64,000 nt of DNA from Myxococcota bacterium. Lineage in GTDB: Bacteria > Myxococcota_A > Bradymonadia > UBA7976 > UBA1532. The translations under genes and the position numbers were made by a program. The stretch covers positions 496,001-560,000 of the forward strand of contig CAUJDF010000044.1 in NCBI GenBank assembly GCA_963169045.1, given 5' to 3'. Under the pieces are notes generated by a model that did no database searches, had not been told where the DNA came from, and saw only the letters and a list, made by a program, of their open reading frames with translations. Each line of letters starts with the position of its first letter. Positions within the stretch are counted from its first letter, which is position 1. Below are positions 45,783-58,082 of this stretch, piece after piece.

Positions 45783-47135
45783 TTGCGCCTCTTCGCCCCC
45801 CTCTTCGCCGCCCTGCTCATGGCGGGCTGCGGCGGGTACGCCTCCACCAGCGAGGCCTTCCGCCGTTCGCTCACCGACGGCAAGCCCGACCACGCGCTTG
45901 AGCGGGTGAATCAGGCCCTCGGCGTGCCCAGGGCCGAGGACCTGCCCAAGGACCCACAGGCCGACACGCCGCTGCTGCTGCTCGAGCGCGCGACGATCCT
46001 GCAGGCGATGCAGCGCTACGACCTGTCCGCGCGCGACTTCCAAGCGGCGGACGCGAAGCTCGAGGTGCTCGACTACACGAACGACACCGCGGGCGAGATC
46101 GGCAAGTACCTCTTCTCCGACGACGCCACCCAGTACAAGGCGGCGCCGTACGAGAAGCTGCTCCTCAACACGCTCAACATCGTGAACTACCTGGCGCGAG
46201 GCGACGTGTCCGGCGCCAAGGTCGAGGCGCGCCGCCTCACCGTGAACCAGCGCTTCCTGAAGGACGAGGAAGGCCGCCGCAAGTCCATGATGGCGCTGGG
46301 GAACTACCTCGCCGGCTTCGCGTTCGAGATGGACGGCGACGACGGCGAGGCGATGCGCCACTACGCGGAGGCCTACGAGTCGGGCGGCGTGCCGACGCTG
46401 ATCGACGCGGCCCGCCGGCTCGCGGCCAGGATGGGCAGCGTCGATCCGCGCCTGCGGGAGGCCATCGGCGAGATCCCGGAGCGCCGCGACGACGACGAGA
46501 AGCGCGGCGAGCTGCTGGTCGTCGTGCAGACGGGCATGGCGCCCTTCCGCGTGCCGGAGCGGCTGCCCATCGGCGCGGCGGTCGTCGCCGCCAGCTCGCC
46601 CGGACCCGGCGCGCGCCTGAGCGCCGACGAACAGCGCCGCGCCAACGTCTTCGCCGCCAAGGGCGTCCTGAAGTGGGTGAATTATCCGCGGCTGGCGCGC
46701 GTCCGGGGATCGAAGCGCACGGTCGAGGCGAGCGTCGGGCGGGAAGCGATGCCCGGAGGTGAAGCGCTCGACGTCGAGGAGCGGGTGTCCGGCTACTTCA
46801 AGGAGATCGAAGGCGGGTTGATCGCGGCGTCGGTCGTCCGCCTCATCAGCCGCGCCGCCGCCGGCGAGATCAGCCAGGCGGTGACGAAGAAGGCCGGCGG
46901 CGGCGGCATCGGCTCGCTCCTCGTCGGGCTGGCCGTCGAGGGCGCGATGACGGCCGCCGATACCCCCGACACCCGCAGCTGGGTCACCCTGCCCGCGCGC
47001 GTCCACGTCGCCCGCCGCCGCGTCTCGGCCGGCGAGCACACGGTGGAGGTGCGGCTCGGCGGGCAGGTCCGCCGGGCGCGGGTGAAGGTGCCCGCCGGCG
47101 GCTTCGCCGTGTTGAACTTCTCGGATCTTCGCTGA
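45783..47135 (+). CDS. COG3014-like lipoprotein
   Basis: 450 aa from a TTG start, 4 nt after the previous stop. No ATG or GTG fits the signal peptide (MRLFAPLFAALLMAGC, lipobox LMAGC). Helical repeats follow: LLLLERATILQAMQRYDLSARDF, then ATQYKAAPYEKLLLNTLNIVNYLARGDVSGAKVEARR, which is characteristic of COG3014. The C-terminal 120 residues contain AGGGGIGSLL and a beta-rich end (GEHTVEVRLGGQVRRARVKVPAGG). The family occurs with LpoB; its molecular function is unknown. Confidence 0.78.
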   Translation: MRLFAPLFAALLMAGCGGYASTSEAFRRSLTDGKPDHALERVNQALGVPRAEDLPKDPQADTPLLLLERATILQAMQRYDLSARDFQAADAKLEVLDYTNDTAGEIGKYLFSDDATQYKAAPYEKLLLNTLNIVNYLARGDVSGAKVEARRLTVNQRFLKDEEGRRKSMMALGNYLAGFAFEMDGDDGEAMRHYAEAYESGGVPTLIDAARRLAARMGSVDPRLREAIGEIPERRDDDEKRGELLVVVQTGMAPFRVPERLPIGAAVVAASSPGPGARLSADEQRRANVFAAKGVLKWVNYPRLARVRGSKRTVEASVGREAMPGGEALDVEERVSGYFKEIEGGLIAASVVRLISRAAAGEISQAVTKKAGGGGIGSLLVGLAVEGAMTAADTPDTRSWVTLPARVHVARRRVSAGEHTVEVRLGGQVRRARVKVPAGGFAVLNFSDLR

Positions 47136-47154
47136 ACGAGTTGGGGAAGCAGTG

Positions 47155-47679
47155 ATGAAGACCAGATGGATGGCGGCGGCGACGGCGGTGGTGGTGCTGG
47201 GCAGCGCGGGCAGCGCGTGGGCGCTCGACGCCTACCGTGACCGGCGCGGCCTGATGTACGGCCTCACGGTGGGCTTCGGCGGCGGCAAGTCCGACGTCGA
47301 GGGCGACGAGCGGCGCATCGGCCTGAACTTCCACGGGCGGCTGGGCGGCGGCGTCACGCAGAACCTGGTGCTCGACGCCGACCTCGGCCTGCACCGCGTC
47401 ATCGAGGACGACGCCGGCACGAACCTCTACACGGGCTTCGTCGGCGCCAACCTCTTCGTCGTCGACAACGTCTACCTGCGCGCCATGGGCGGCCTGTCGC
47501 ACGCCTCGCCGAAAGAGGGCGACAGCGCCACCGGCATCGCGGTCGGTGGCGGCCTGGGGTACGAGTTCTTCGCGAACGCCGACCTGGCGATCGGCGGCCT
47601 CGTCGACTTCCAGCAGCACTTCTACGACGACTACGGCTTCAACATCCTGAACTTCGGCGTCACGGTGACCATGTACTGA
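47155..47679 (+). CDS. Small outer-membrane beta-barrel protein
   Basis: 174 aa from the ATG at 47155 (GGGGAAG upstream). A signal peptide ends GSAWA. Eight amphipathic strands follow (LMYGLTVGFGGGKS, IGLNFHGRLGGGV, NLYTGFVGANLFVVDNVYLRAMGG, GIAVGGGLGYEFF, FNILNFGVTVTMY), with the C-terminal Tyr typical of outer-membrane proteins recognised by BamA. It is the last gene of the lpoB-like run. No specific family is recognised. Confidence 0.75.
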   Translation: MKTRWMAAATAVVVLGSAGSAWALDAYRDRRGLMYGLTVGFGGGKSDVEGDERRIGLNFHGRLGGGVTQNLVLDADLGLHRVIEDDAGTNLYTGFVGANLFVVDNVYLRAMGGLSHASPKEGDSATGIAVGGGLGYEFFANADLAIGGLVDFQQHFYDDYGFNILNFGVTVTMY

Positions 47680-47695
47680 CGCCGCGCATCTCCTC

Positions 47696-47724
47696 TTGCG
47701 TCACCTGCCCGTCATCCCTAGATT
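47696..47724 (+). promoter_or_regulatory. Putative prfB promoter
   Basis: TTGCGT (47696-47701), 17 nt, TAGATT (47719-47724), 32 bp upstream of the prfB ATG. The -35 is moderate and the -10 good. Confidence 0.5.
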
Positions 47725-47755
47725 TCCCGCCCTGCCCGACGCAAAGGAGCATCCC

Positions 47756-48899
47756 ATGGAAGCGATCACTGCGAGCCGCATCAAGGAGCTGGAGGGCCGC
47801 ATCGAGGCCCTTCGCGAGCGTCTGCTCAAGCTCCGGAGGTTTCTTTGACGCGGACCGCAAGCGTGAGCGCGTCGCCGAGCTCGACCACCTGAGCGGCCAA
47901 CCCGAGTTCTGGAACGACGCCGACCGTGCGCAGGGCCTGCTCAGGGAGCGCACCACGCTCAAGACCGTGCTCGACAAGCTCGACGACCGCGCGCGGCAGC
48001 TCGACGACGCCGCCGTCCTGCTCGAGATGGCGGCCGAGCTCGAGGGCAGCGACGCCAGCGACAGTCTGAACGAGGCCGTCGGCACGCTCGACGCCTGCGA
48101 CAAGGCCCTGCGCGAGCAGGAGCTGCAGCGCATGCTCAGCGGCCAGCACGACGACAAGAGCGCGTTCGTCAGCATCAACGCCGGCGCCGGCGGCACCGAG
48201 TCCCAGGATTGGGCCGAGATGCTGATGCGCATGCTGCTGAAGTACTGCGACCGTCGCGGCTGGAAGGCCGAGATCACCGACTACCTCGCCGGCGAGGAGG
48301 CGGGCATCAAGAGCTGCACCCTCCGCGTCGAGGGCGAGTACGCGTTCGGCTATCTGAAGGCCGAGAACGGCGTGCATCGCCTGGTGCGCATCTCGCCCTT
48401 CGACGCCAACAAGCGCCGACAGACGAGCTTCGCCAGCGTGGCGGTGCTGCCCGAGATCGACGACGAGATCGAGATCGAGGTCAACGAGAACGATCTGCGC
48501 GTCGACACCTACCGGTCGAGCGGCGCCGGCGGGCAGCACGTCAACAAGACCGACTCGGCGGTGCGCCTCACGCACCTGCCCACCGGCATCGTCGTGGCGT
48601 GTCAGGCGGAGCGCAGCCAACACAAGAACCGTTCGACGGCGATGAAGCTGCTGAAGGCCAAGCTGTACGAGCAGGAGCTGCAGAAGCGCGAGGCCGAGCG
48701 CGACGCGATGTACGCGGGCAAGGCGAAGATCGACTTCGGCAGCCAGATCCGCAGCTATGTCCTGCAGCCGTATCAGATGGTCAAGGATCTGCGCACCGGC
48801 TACGAGACGGGCAACCCCCAGGCGTTCCTCGACGGCGACCTCGACGATGCCATCGAGGCGTTCTTGCTGGCCCACGCGGGCGACGCGCCCACCCCGTAA
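47756..48899 (+). CDS. prfB: Peptide chain release factor 2, with programmed +1 frameshift
   Basis: About 380 aa read in two frames. RF2 recognises UGA and UAA stops. The first 30 codons from the ATG at 47756 end at CTT TGA (TGA at 47846-47848). Skipping one base resumes at GAC (47847) and reads through to 48899. The slippery CTT-TGA-C and the upstream GGAGG are the classical autoregulatory site: little RF2 means slow termination and more frameshifting. Domain landmarks are [13 protein letters not shown], the SPF stop-codon tripeptide in [12 protein letters not shown] and the GGQ loop in [21 protein letters not shown]. Full length and intact. Confidence 0.95.
47834..47849 (+). promoter_or_regulatory. 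prfB programmed +1 frameshift site
   Basis: CGGAGGTTTCTTTGAC. The internal Shine-Dalgarno-like GGAGG sits 5 nt before the slippery CTT, followed by the in-frame UGA and C, the weak-termination context known from Escherichia coli prfB. The shift rate is controlled by RF2 level. Confidence 0.92.
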
Positions 48900-48911
48900 G
48901 ACTCTTCCGAA

Positions 48912-48935
48912 TTTCTCCACAGGTTTGTCCACAGG
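48912..48935 (+). promoter_or_regulatory. Tandem DnaA-box-like repeats
   Basis: TTTCTCCACAGG followed directly by TTTGTCCACAGG, a 12-bp tandem repeat with one mismatch. Each contains a DnaA box: TTCTCCACA (one mismatch to TTATCCACA) and TTGTCCACA (the form preferred by DnaA of GC-rich actinomycetes such as Streptomyces). Confidence 0.45.
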
Positions 48936-49127
48936 CCCCGCCGGGGGTGGGTCTGCGACACCTCGCTGTCACTCGCCGGTCGCGCGGGCGCAAAGGCCTT
49001 CTGGTGCCTGCGTTCCCGCCGGATCTTAGAGAAAAGAAGCTCTCAACTCGCGCGACCATGGCCGACGTGCCTGTCACCGGCCGGTCGATCAGCCACCCGG
49101 CGCGGCATCTCGCCGCTGTGGGTGGCC

Positions 49128-49136
49128 TGTGGATAA
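49128..49136 (-). promoter_or_regulatory. Perfect DnaA box
   Basis: TGTGGATAA on the plus strand is the exact complement of the DnaA box TTATCCACA. It lies about 200 bp downstream of the tandem pair and points the opposite way. Confidence 0.45.
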
Positions 49137-49251
49137 CTTGGGGGAACATCGCCGCGTGCGCCCGGTTGCAATCGTCCGGGACGCAAGCTACCTTCCGCGC
49201 CTTCCGCGTCCCGGGCCCGCCGGCCCGCTCGCCGCGCCAGGGAGGTCACAG

Positions 49252-50727
<1,476 letters not shown>

Positions 50728-50731
50728 GGCC

Positions 50732-52299
50732 TTGCCTCTCGCCGGCTACGAGGGCGTCGTCGGCTGGCGCTACCTCCTGCGCGTGCGCCGCCGTCCCCAG
50801 GTGCTGCTCCTCGGGATCGGCGTCCTGTTGGCGGCGGCGACGGTCGGCTTCATCGGCTACCGCATGCAACAGTCCACCGGCGCCCAGCTCAGCGTCTTCG
50901 CGACACAGGGGGACGCCGGTCGCACCGTGATGGGCATCGGCGCCGGCGTCGGCGCGGTCGGCGGCTGTCTCTTCCTCTTCGGCGCGATGAACACCTTCAT
51001 GACGGCGTTCAGCGCGTTCAGCGCCTTCATGGTCAGCATCGGCGTGGCGGTGGTCATCCTGGTGCTCGGCGTGATGAACGGGTTCCAGGCCGATCTCCGC
51101 GGAAAGATCATCGACACCAACGCGCACGTCGTCGTCGAAGCCGCGAGACACGGCGAATACATCGCGGACTACCGGGAGATCGCCGGGCGGGTGCGCGGCG
51201 TCGAGGGCGTCGTCGGCGCGACGCCCTACCTCACGACCGAGGTGATGCTCACGTCCCCGACGAACTTGTCTCCGGCGGTGCTCGAAGGCATCGACGTCGA
51301 GACGATCGGCGAGGCGACGAAGCTGCCGCAGTTCCTGAAGCACGGGACGCTGAGGGCGCTGGTCGACCCAACGCTGATCGACGCGTTCGACCTCGGCGAG
51401 GGGCGCCCGAAGGCGCCGGCGCCGGCCAGCGAGGACGCTCCGCCGCCGCAGGACACCGCCGACCTCGACCGGTTCGGCATGGGCGTCCCCGCGCCCGCCG
51501 CGAAGCCGCGACCGCTGCCGGCGGTCTTCGTCGGCGCCGAGCTCCGCCGCAACCTGAACCTGTGGCCCGGCGAGATGCTCACCATCGTCTCGCCGATGGG
51601 CGAGCTCGGGCCCACCGGACCGAGCCCGAAGACACGGGCGTTCCGGCTCGCCGGCTGGTTCGAGTCCGGCATGCTCGAGTTCGACTCGCGCCTGGCCTAC
51701 GCCGGCCTGCCCGAGGTTCAGCGTTACCTGGGAGTGTCGGACGTGGCCGAGGCGGTTTCGGTGCGCGTGAGCGACCTCGACGCCGCCCCGCTCGTACGCG
51801 ACCGCCTGCAGACCGCCCTCGGCGAGCGCTTCCACGTCACCGACTGGCAGCAACGCAACCGCAACCTCTTCAGCGCCCTGAAGCTGGAGAAGGTCGCGAT
51901 GTTCTCGGTGCTCTCCATCAACATCCTGCTGGCGGCGTTCGCCATCGTCGTGACGCTCGTCATGACCGTGATGGAGCGCAAGCAGGAGGTGGCCATCCTG
52001 ATGGCGATGGGCGCCTCGCCCGGCGGCATCCTGCGCATCTTCATGAGCCAGGGCGCCTTCACCGGCGCCGTGGGCGCCGTCGTCGGCACCGTCGTCGGGG
52101 TGGGGTTCGGCACGCTCCTGGCCAACTTGGAGTTGCCGATGAACCCCGACGTCTATTACATCTCCGCCATTCCCGTGGACCTCCGGGCCACCGACGTGCT
52201 GGCGATCGTCGTGGTGGCGATCCTGGTGAGCCTGGCTTCGGCCATCTATCCCGCGCTGTACGCCGCCGCGCTGCGCCCCGTCGAAGGTCTGAGCGCCGA

Positions 52300-52303
<4 letters not shown>
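50732..52303 (+). CDS. lolC: Lipoprotein-releasing ABC permease LolC/LolE-type
   Basis: 523 aa from a TTG with GGAGG 9 nt upstream. With LolD it extracts lipoproteins from the inner membrane for transfer to the outer membrane. The core has [22 protein letters not shown], a periplasmic domain, and the three-helix C-terminal FtsX-like permease ([48 protein letters not shown]). About 100 extra residues at the N-terminus add two hydrophobic helices ([39 protein letters not shown]). This is longer than the roughly 400 aa of gammaproteobacterial LolC. An Ala/Pro-rich insert occurs near 225-260. Confidence 0.88.
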
Positions 52304-52994
<691 letters not shown>

Positions 52995-52998
<4 letters not shown>

Positions 52999-55322
52999 GG
53001 GCGTTCCGCCTCTTCGCCTGGCTGTTCATGGCGGTGCTCGTGCCGGCGCTGGCGCGCCACGCGAGCGCGCAGGCGCCCGCCCCCGAGGCGCAGGGCACGA
53101 CCATCGACGAGGTGCGCGTCGAAGGCACGCGACGCTCCGAGCCCGAGGCCGTCCGCAGCGTCGTCGCCTCGCGCGAGGGCACGAAGCTCGACCGGGCGCG
53201 CCTGCGTGCCGACATCCGCGCCATCTTCAACCTCGGCTTCTACACCGACGTGCGCGCCGACCTCTCCGTCGTCGACGGCAAGTCGGTGCTGACGTTCCTC
53301 GTCGAGGAGAAACCGTCCATCCGGGCGATCGTCTTCGAGGGCAACGACGAGCTCGACGACGAGGACGTCTCCGCCGTCGTCGACCTGCGCGTCGACGGCA
53401 TCCTCGATCGCGCGAAGGTGCAGGCCAACGCAGAGAAGATCCGCGACCTCTACACCGAGAAGGGCTACTTCCTCGCCGAGGTCGACTGGGACGTCCAGCG
53501 GCTGCCCGACAACCAGGTCGACGTCGTCTTCCGCATCTCGGAGAAGCAGGAGGTGAAGGTCGCCCGCGTCACCATCGTCGGCAACCAGGCGCTGCCCGAC
53601 GCCGAGATCAAGGAGCTCCTCGAGACGCGCGAGGACAGCTACCTGGCGTTCCTCACCGGCGCCGGCACGTTCAAGAACGAGGCGCTCGAGCGGGACACCC
53701 AGCGCGTGCACCTGTTCTACCTCGATCGCGGCTACATCAACGTCCGCGTGGGCCAGCCCACCACCGAGCTCAGCGGCGACAAGACGCGGCTCTTCGTGAG
53801 CATCCCGGTGGAGGAGGGCGAGCGCTTCCGCACCGGCGATCTCGACGTCGCCGGCGACATGCTCATCCCCAAAGAAGAGCTGATGGCGATGATCCGCCTG
53901 CAGACGGGCGAGTGGTTCTCGCACGCCCAGATGCGCGAGACGCTCGAGGCCATCGGCGAGCTCTACAAGGATCAGGGCTACGCCTACGTGAACGTGGTGC
54001 CGGCGACGCGCGTCGATCCGGACACGCGCATCGTCCACCTCACGTTCGAGATCGACCGCGGCGAGAAGGTGCGCTTCGGGCGCATCAACGTCGTGGGCAA
54101 CACGCGCACCCGCGACAAGGTCATCCGCCGCGAGCTGCGCATCTACGAGGGCGAGTACTACACCTCGACGGGCATCAAGCGGTCGAAGGCGCTCGTCACC
54201 CGCCTCGGCTTCTTCGAGACCGTCGAGATCACCACCAAGCGCGGCGCGACGCCCGACACGATGGACGTCGTCGTCGAGGTCAAGGAGAAGCCGACCGGCA
54301 CGTTCCAGGTGGGCGCCGGCTTCTCGTCGCTCGAGAGCTTCATCGCCCAGGCGCAGATCGCCCAGAACAACCTGTTCGGCCGCGGGCAGAGCCTCAGCCT
54401 GCAGGCGCAGATCTCGAAGATCCGCACCATCGCCAACGTGCGCTTCGCCGACGACTACTTCCTCGACAGCCAGTTCCGCTTCGCGATCGACCTGTTCCGC
54501 TTCGAGACGGCCTTCGAGGACTTCACGCGGTCCAGCTACGGCGGCAGCGTGACCCTCGGCTACCCGCTGAGCGACGACTGGAGCGTCGCGTCGACGTACA
54601 CGCTCGAGGAGGTCTCGGTCTCGGCCGGCGGCTTCGACGACCGGACGGCGCCCAGCATCGCCAACCTCTACAACGACGGCACGACGAGCTCCGTGCAGCT
54701 CGCGCTCTACTATGACACGCGCGACAACCGGCTCTTCCCGAGCTCCGGCTGGTTCATCAGCGGCAGCGTCGAGGAGGCCTCCGAGTACTTCGCGTCCGAG
54801 AACCTGTTCACGCGCTACCGGACGCGCGCGCGCTACTACTACCCGCTGGGCTGGGACATCGTCCTCAAGACGAACGCGGAGTGGGGCCTCATCACGAGCC
54901 CGGAGCGCACCGGCGTGCCGATCTTCGAGCGCTTCTTCGTCGGCGGCCCGCTCTCGGTGCGCGGCTTCCGCCGCAACACGCTCGGCCCCGAGATCGCGGT
55001 GCCCGCGTCGCGCTTCCCCGACGCGCCGACCTTCGGCCAGGACATCGGCGGCACGGAACAACTCATCCTGAACGCCGAGTTCGAGTACCCGATCTTCCAG
55101 AAGGTGGGCATCCGCGGCGTGTTCTTCCTCGACGGCGGCAACGCGTTCGACCGGCGCGATCCGATCGCGGACAAGCTCGAAGACCTGCGCTACTCGTGGG
55201 GCTTCGGCATCCGCTGGATCTCGCCCATCGGTCCCTTGCGCTTCGAGTGGGGCTTCCCCTTCTCGCCACGCGCGGGCGAGGAGTCCTCGGTGTTCGACTT
55301 CTCGATCGGCAACTTCTTCTAG
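52995..55322 (+). CDS. bamA: Outer membrane protein assembly factor BamA
   Basis: 775 aa, start in an ATGA overlap. A signal peptide ends HASAQA. Five POTRA domains follow (for example [83 protein letters not shown] and [23 protein letters not shown]). The 16-strand barrel begins near residue 430 with [15 protein letters not shown], contains the lid motif LSVRGFRRN and ends in FDFSIGNFF, a normal C-terminal Phe. BamA inserts barrel proteins such as those encoded elsewhere in this window. Confidence 0.97.
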
Positions 55323-55354
55323 CGCTCGCCCGGCTTCTCCAAAGGAGGCTCCCC

Positions 55355-55888
55355 ATGCTCCGCGCTTCGTTCGTCGCCTTCGCCCTCTTGCTCGGCGGCT
55401 TCGCGACCGCGACCGCCCAGTCCAAGAACCCCGTCGCCTTCGTCGACATGCAGCGCGCCATGCTGGACGTCGACGACGGCAAGCAGGCCAAGGCCGCGCT
55501 CGAGAAGATGAAGACGGAGCGGCAGAAGTCCCTCGACGCGCAGCAGGACAAGCTGCGCGAGATGCAGAAGAACCTCGAGGCCCAGAAGCAGTTCATGAAG
55601 GAGGACGTGCGGCAGGCCAAGGAGGAGGAGTTCCGGACGAAGCTCGGCGAGCTGCAGATGACCTACGCCAAGCTGCAGAAGGAGCTGGCCGTCGAGGAGC
55701 AGAAGCTCACGAAGGACATCCTCGCGCGCATGTCGCGGATCCTGGGCAAGATGGGCGAGGAGGGCGGCTACTCGATGATCTTCGAGAAGACCGAGTCGTC
55801 GGTGCTCTGGGCGCCGCAGCACCTCGACCTCACCAACGAGCTCATCCGCCGCTACAACGCCGGCGAGGGCAAGACCGCGAAGAAGTAG
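55355..55888 (+). CDS. skp: Periplasmic chaperone Skp/OmpH
   Basis: 177 aa with AAAGGAGG 6-7 nt before the ATG. A signal peptide ends TATAQS. The start of the mature protein ([33 protein letters not shown]) and two long charged helices form the tentacles of Skp. Trimeric Skp holds unfolded outer-membrane proteins on their way to BamA. It is in the usual place between bamA and lpxD. Confidence 0.93.
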   Translation: MLRASFVAFALLLGGFATATAQSKNPVAFVDMQRAMLDVDDGKQAKAALEKMKTERQKSLDAQQDKLREMQKNLEAQKQFMKEDVRQAKEEEFRTKLGELQMTYAKLQKELAVEEQKLTKDILARMSRILGKMGEEGGYSMIFEKTESSVLWAPQHLDLTNELIRRYNAGEGKTAKK

Positions 55889-55895
55889 GCGGGGC

Positions 55896-56867
55896 ATGCG
55901 CCTGACCGTCCTCGCCGCCGCCATCGGCGCCCGCGTCGACGGGTCGGCCGACCCCGAGCTCACGGGCGTGGCGGAGCTTCCCTCCGCCGGTCCCGGCGAT
56001 CTCACCGCGCTCTTCGAGCCGCGCTGGCGTCGCTTCGCCGCCGGGACCCGCGCCGGCGCCGCCGTCGTGACCCCGGCGCTCGCCTCCGCGCTCCCCGCAC
56101 GCTGCGGGCGCCTCGTGTGCGACGACGCCCGCACCGCCTGGGGCCGTGCGCTGCGCGTCCTCTTTCCCGCCCCCGAGATCGCGCTCCCTCCGCTCGGTCT
56201 CGACGCCCGCGCCGCGGTCGACGACACCGCGACGATCGCGCCCGACGCCCGGATCGGTCCCTTCTGCGTCATCGGCCCCGGCGCCGTCGTCGGCCCGGGC
56301 GCGGCGCTGTGTGCCGGCGTCTACGTGGGCGCGGCGGCGCGCATCGGGGCCGGCGCTGTCCTCCACCCGCACGCCGTCGTGCTCGACGGCTGCGTCGTCG
56401 GCGCCGGCGCGCGCCTCGGCAGCGGCGCCGTCGTCGGCAGCCCCGGCTTCGGCGTCGACGCCGGCGGTCGCGTGCCCCAGGTGGGCATCGCCGTCCTCGA
56501 GGACGGCGTCACGCTCGGCGCGCACACCTGCGTCGACCGCGCCACCGTCGGCGAGACGCGGATCGGCGCCGGCAGCCACCTCGACAACCTCGTGCAGGTC
56601 GGCCACAACGCGCGCGTCGGCCGCGGCGTGGTCCTCTGCGGGCAGGTGGGCGTCGCCGGCGGCGCGGTCATCGAAGACGGCGCGGTCCTCGGCGGCCAGG
56701 CCGGCGTGACCGGCCACGTGACGGTGGGGGCGCGCGCGCGGATCGCCGCCCAGGCCGGCGTGACGAAGTCGCTGCCCGGCGGCGCCGAGTACAGCGGCCA
56801 CCCCGCCGAGCCCAACCGGGAGCGCCTTCGCCGCGAGGCGCGCCTGCGCAAGCTGGTGACGCCGTGA
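55896..56867 (+). CDS. lpxD: UDP-3-O-acyl-glucosamine N-acyltransferase
   Basis: 323 aa. It adds the second 3-hydroxyacyl chain in lipid A synthesis. The N-terminal uridine-binding domain ([28 protein letters not shown]) is followed by hexapeptide repeats of the left-handed beta helix. The catalytic His lies in [14 protein letters not shown], and GSPGFGVD and [10 protein letters not shown] are characteristic. The N-terminal domain is somewhat short. The stop overlaps lpxA (GTGA). Confidence 0.93.
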   Translation: MRLTVLAAAIGARVDGSADPELTGVAELPSAGPGDLTALFEPRWRRFAAGTRAGAAVVTPALASALPARCGRLVCDDARTAWGRALRVLFPAPEIALPPLGLDARAAVDDTATIAPDARIGPFCVIGPGAVVGPGAALCAGVYVGAAARIGAGAVLHPHAVVLDGCVVGAGARLGSGAVVGSPGFGVDAGGRVPQVGIAVLEDGVTLGAHTCVDRATVGETRIGAGSHLDNLVQVGHNARVGRGVVLCGQVGVAGGAVIEDGAVLGGQAGVTGHVTVGARARIAAQAGVTKSLPGGAEYSGHPAEPNRERLRREARLRKLVTP

Positions 56868-57676
56868 CGCTGCGTCCTTTCGCCCTGCCCGGCGTGCACG
56901 AGACCGCCGTCGTCCATCCCACCGCGCGCGTCGCGCCCGGCGCCGTCGTCGGCGCCCACAGCGTGATCGGGCCGGACTGCGTCCTCGACACGTACGCCGT
57001 CGTCGGCCCCTACACCACGCTCGGCGCGCGCTGCCGCGTCCACCCGTTCGCCGTCGTCGGCGGCCCGGCGCAGGACCGCCGCACCGATCCGGACGCCCCA
57101 TTCCGCCTGACCTGCGGCGACGACGTGCTCTTCCGCGAGGGCGCGACCGTCTCGCGCGGCACCGCGCACGGCGGCGGCGAGACGCGCGTCGGCAGCCGCG
57201 TGCTGCTGATGGCGCAGAGCCACGTCGGCCACGACGGTCTCGTCGGCGACGACGTGACGCTGGCCAACGGCGTGAGCCTCGCGGGACACGTGACCCTCGG
57301 CGACGGCGCGACGCTCGGGGGACACGCGGCGGTCCACCAGTTCGCGCGCGTCGGCGATCTGGCCTTCATCGCCGCCAACGCGATGGTCAGTCGGGACGTG
57401 CCGCCCTACTGCCTCGCCGCCGGCGATCGGGCGCGCCTGTACGGCCTCAACGTGACCGGCCTGCGCCGCGCCGGCATGGGCCCCGCCGAGCGACGCGCGC
57501 TGAAGGCCGCGTTCCGGGCCCTCTTCGGGGCAGGCGCGCGCCGGGAGGTCGCCGCGGCGCTCTCCTCGAGCGACGTCGACCCGGTCGCGCGCCTCGCCCG
57601 CTTCGTGCTCGCCTCGACACGCGGCGTCTGCCGCCGCGCCGGCGGCCCGTTGACACCCGAAGACGACCGCGAATAA
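56864..57676 (+). CDS. lpxA: UDP-N-acetylglucosamine O-acyltransferase
   Basis: 270 aa from a GTG. It starts lipid A synthesis by 3-O-acylation of UDP-GlcNAc. Hexapeptide repeats run from about residue 10 to 190, with [38 protein letters not shown] (catalytic His) and [45 protein letters not shown]. The helical C-terminus is present. The fabZ gene that usually lies between lpxD and lpxA is absent. Confidence 0.95.
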   Translation: MTLRPFALPGVHETAVVHPTARVAPGAVVGAHSVIGPDCVLDTYAVVGPYTTLGARCRVHPFAVVGGPAQDRRTDPDAPFRLTCGDDVLFREGATVSRGTAHGGGETRVGSRVLLMAQSHVGHDGLVGDDVTLANGVSLAGHVTLGDGATLGGHAAVHQFARVGDLAFIAANAMVSRDVPPYCLAAGDRARLYGLNVTGLRRAGMGPAERRALKAAFRALFGAGARREVAAALSSSDVDPVARLARFVLASTRGVCRRAGGPLTPEDDRE

Positions 57677-57679
57677 CCT
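57650..57679 (+). promoter_or_regulatory. Putative promoter of the SCP2-CoA transferase pair
   Basis: A perfect TTGACA at 57650-57655, 18 nt, TAACCT at 57674-57679, in the last codons of lpxA. It would start a transcript about 55 bp before the SCP2 gene. Confidence 0.4.
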
Positions 57680-57741
57680 CGCGCCTCTCGCTCCCGTCTC
57701 GCGGGGGCACCTGTCCGAGACGCTCCAACCGTCGCGAGGAA

Positions 57742-58074
57742 ATGATGACGCCCAAGACCATCTTCGAAGAGCAGATCGCCGGCCGCCTCGCCGATCCCGA
57801 CAGCGGCCCGAAGGCCCGCGAGATCGACTCGGTCTATCAGTTCAACGTCACCGGCGACGAGGGCGGCTCCTGGGTGGTCGACCTGAAGGAAGGCAAGGTC
57901 GAGCAGGGCACGCGCGACAGCGCCGACTGCACCATCACCATCGGCGACCAGGACCTCGTGAACCTCGTCGAGGGCAAGGTGCCCGGCTTCCAGCTCTGGT
58001 CGATGGGCCGCCTGCAGGTCCAGGGCAACATCGGCCTGGCGATGAAGCTCGGCCAGGTGCTCGGCGCGGCGTAA
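57742..58074 (+). CDS. SCP2 sterol-carrier-like domain protein
   Basis: 110 aa with GAGGA just before the ATG; a second ATG three bases later is an alternative start. The SCP2 fold is evident in IDSVYQFNVTGDEGGSWVVDLKEGKVEQG, DCTITIGDQDLVNLVEGKVPGFQLWSMGRLQVQGNIGLAMKLGQVL. SCP2 domains bind lipids or acyl-CoA in a hydrophobic tunnel. The next gene encodes an AMACR-like enzyme 8 nt away, which suggests a branched-acyl or sterol side-chain function. Confidence 0.9.
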   Translation: MMTPKTIFEEQIAGRLADPDSGPKAREIDSVYQFNVTGDEGGSWVVDLKEGKVEQGTRDSADCTITIGDQDLVNLVEGKVPGFQLWSMGRLQVQGNIGLAMKLGQVLGAA

Positions 58075-58082
58075 GGCCCGCC

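Larger units (their letters stand above)
48900..49251. other. 352-bp gene-free gap with DnaA-box-like sites
   Basis: This is the longest stretch without a gene. It holds two tandem 12-mers at 48912-48935 and a TGTGGATAA at 49128-49136 (listed separately). It also has a small A-rich patch (TTAGAGAAAAGAAG, about 49026) and the lysS ribosome site GGAGGT at 49241-49246. No open reading frame, tRNA or clear hairpin was recognised. A short ORF continuing into lysS from 49129 has no supporting ribosome site. Confidence 0.55.

Noticed and set aside
47756-47848. Reading prfB as a pseudogene or a 30-codon upstream ORF
   Set aside because: The TGA sits in the known CTT-TGA-C frameshift context with GGAGG upstream, and the downstream frame is intact RF2.
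48900-49251. Calling this gap the chromosomal origin
   Set aside because: Only three DnaA-like boxes, no AT-rich unwinding region of usual size, no dnaA/dnaN/gidA, and no change in gene orientation here. Kept as a finding, not as an origin.
49129-49251. N-terminal extension of LysS from an upstream start
   Set aside because: The extra residues are Arg/Pro-rich and unlike lysyl-tRNA synthetases, and the GTG at 49252 has a strong GGAGGT.
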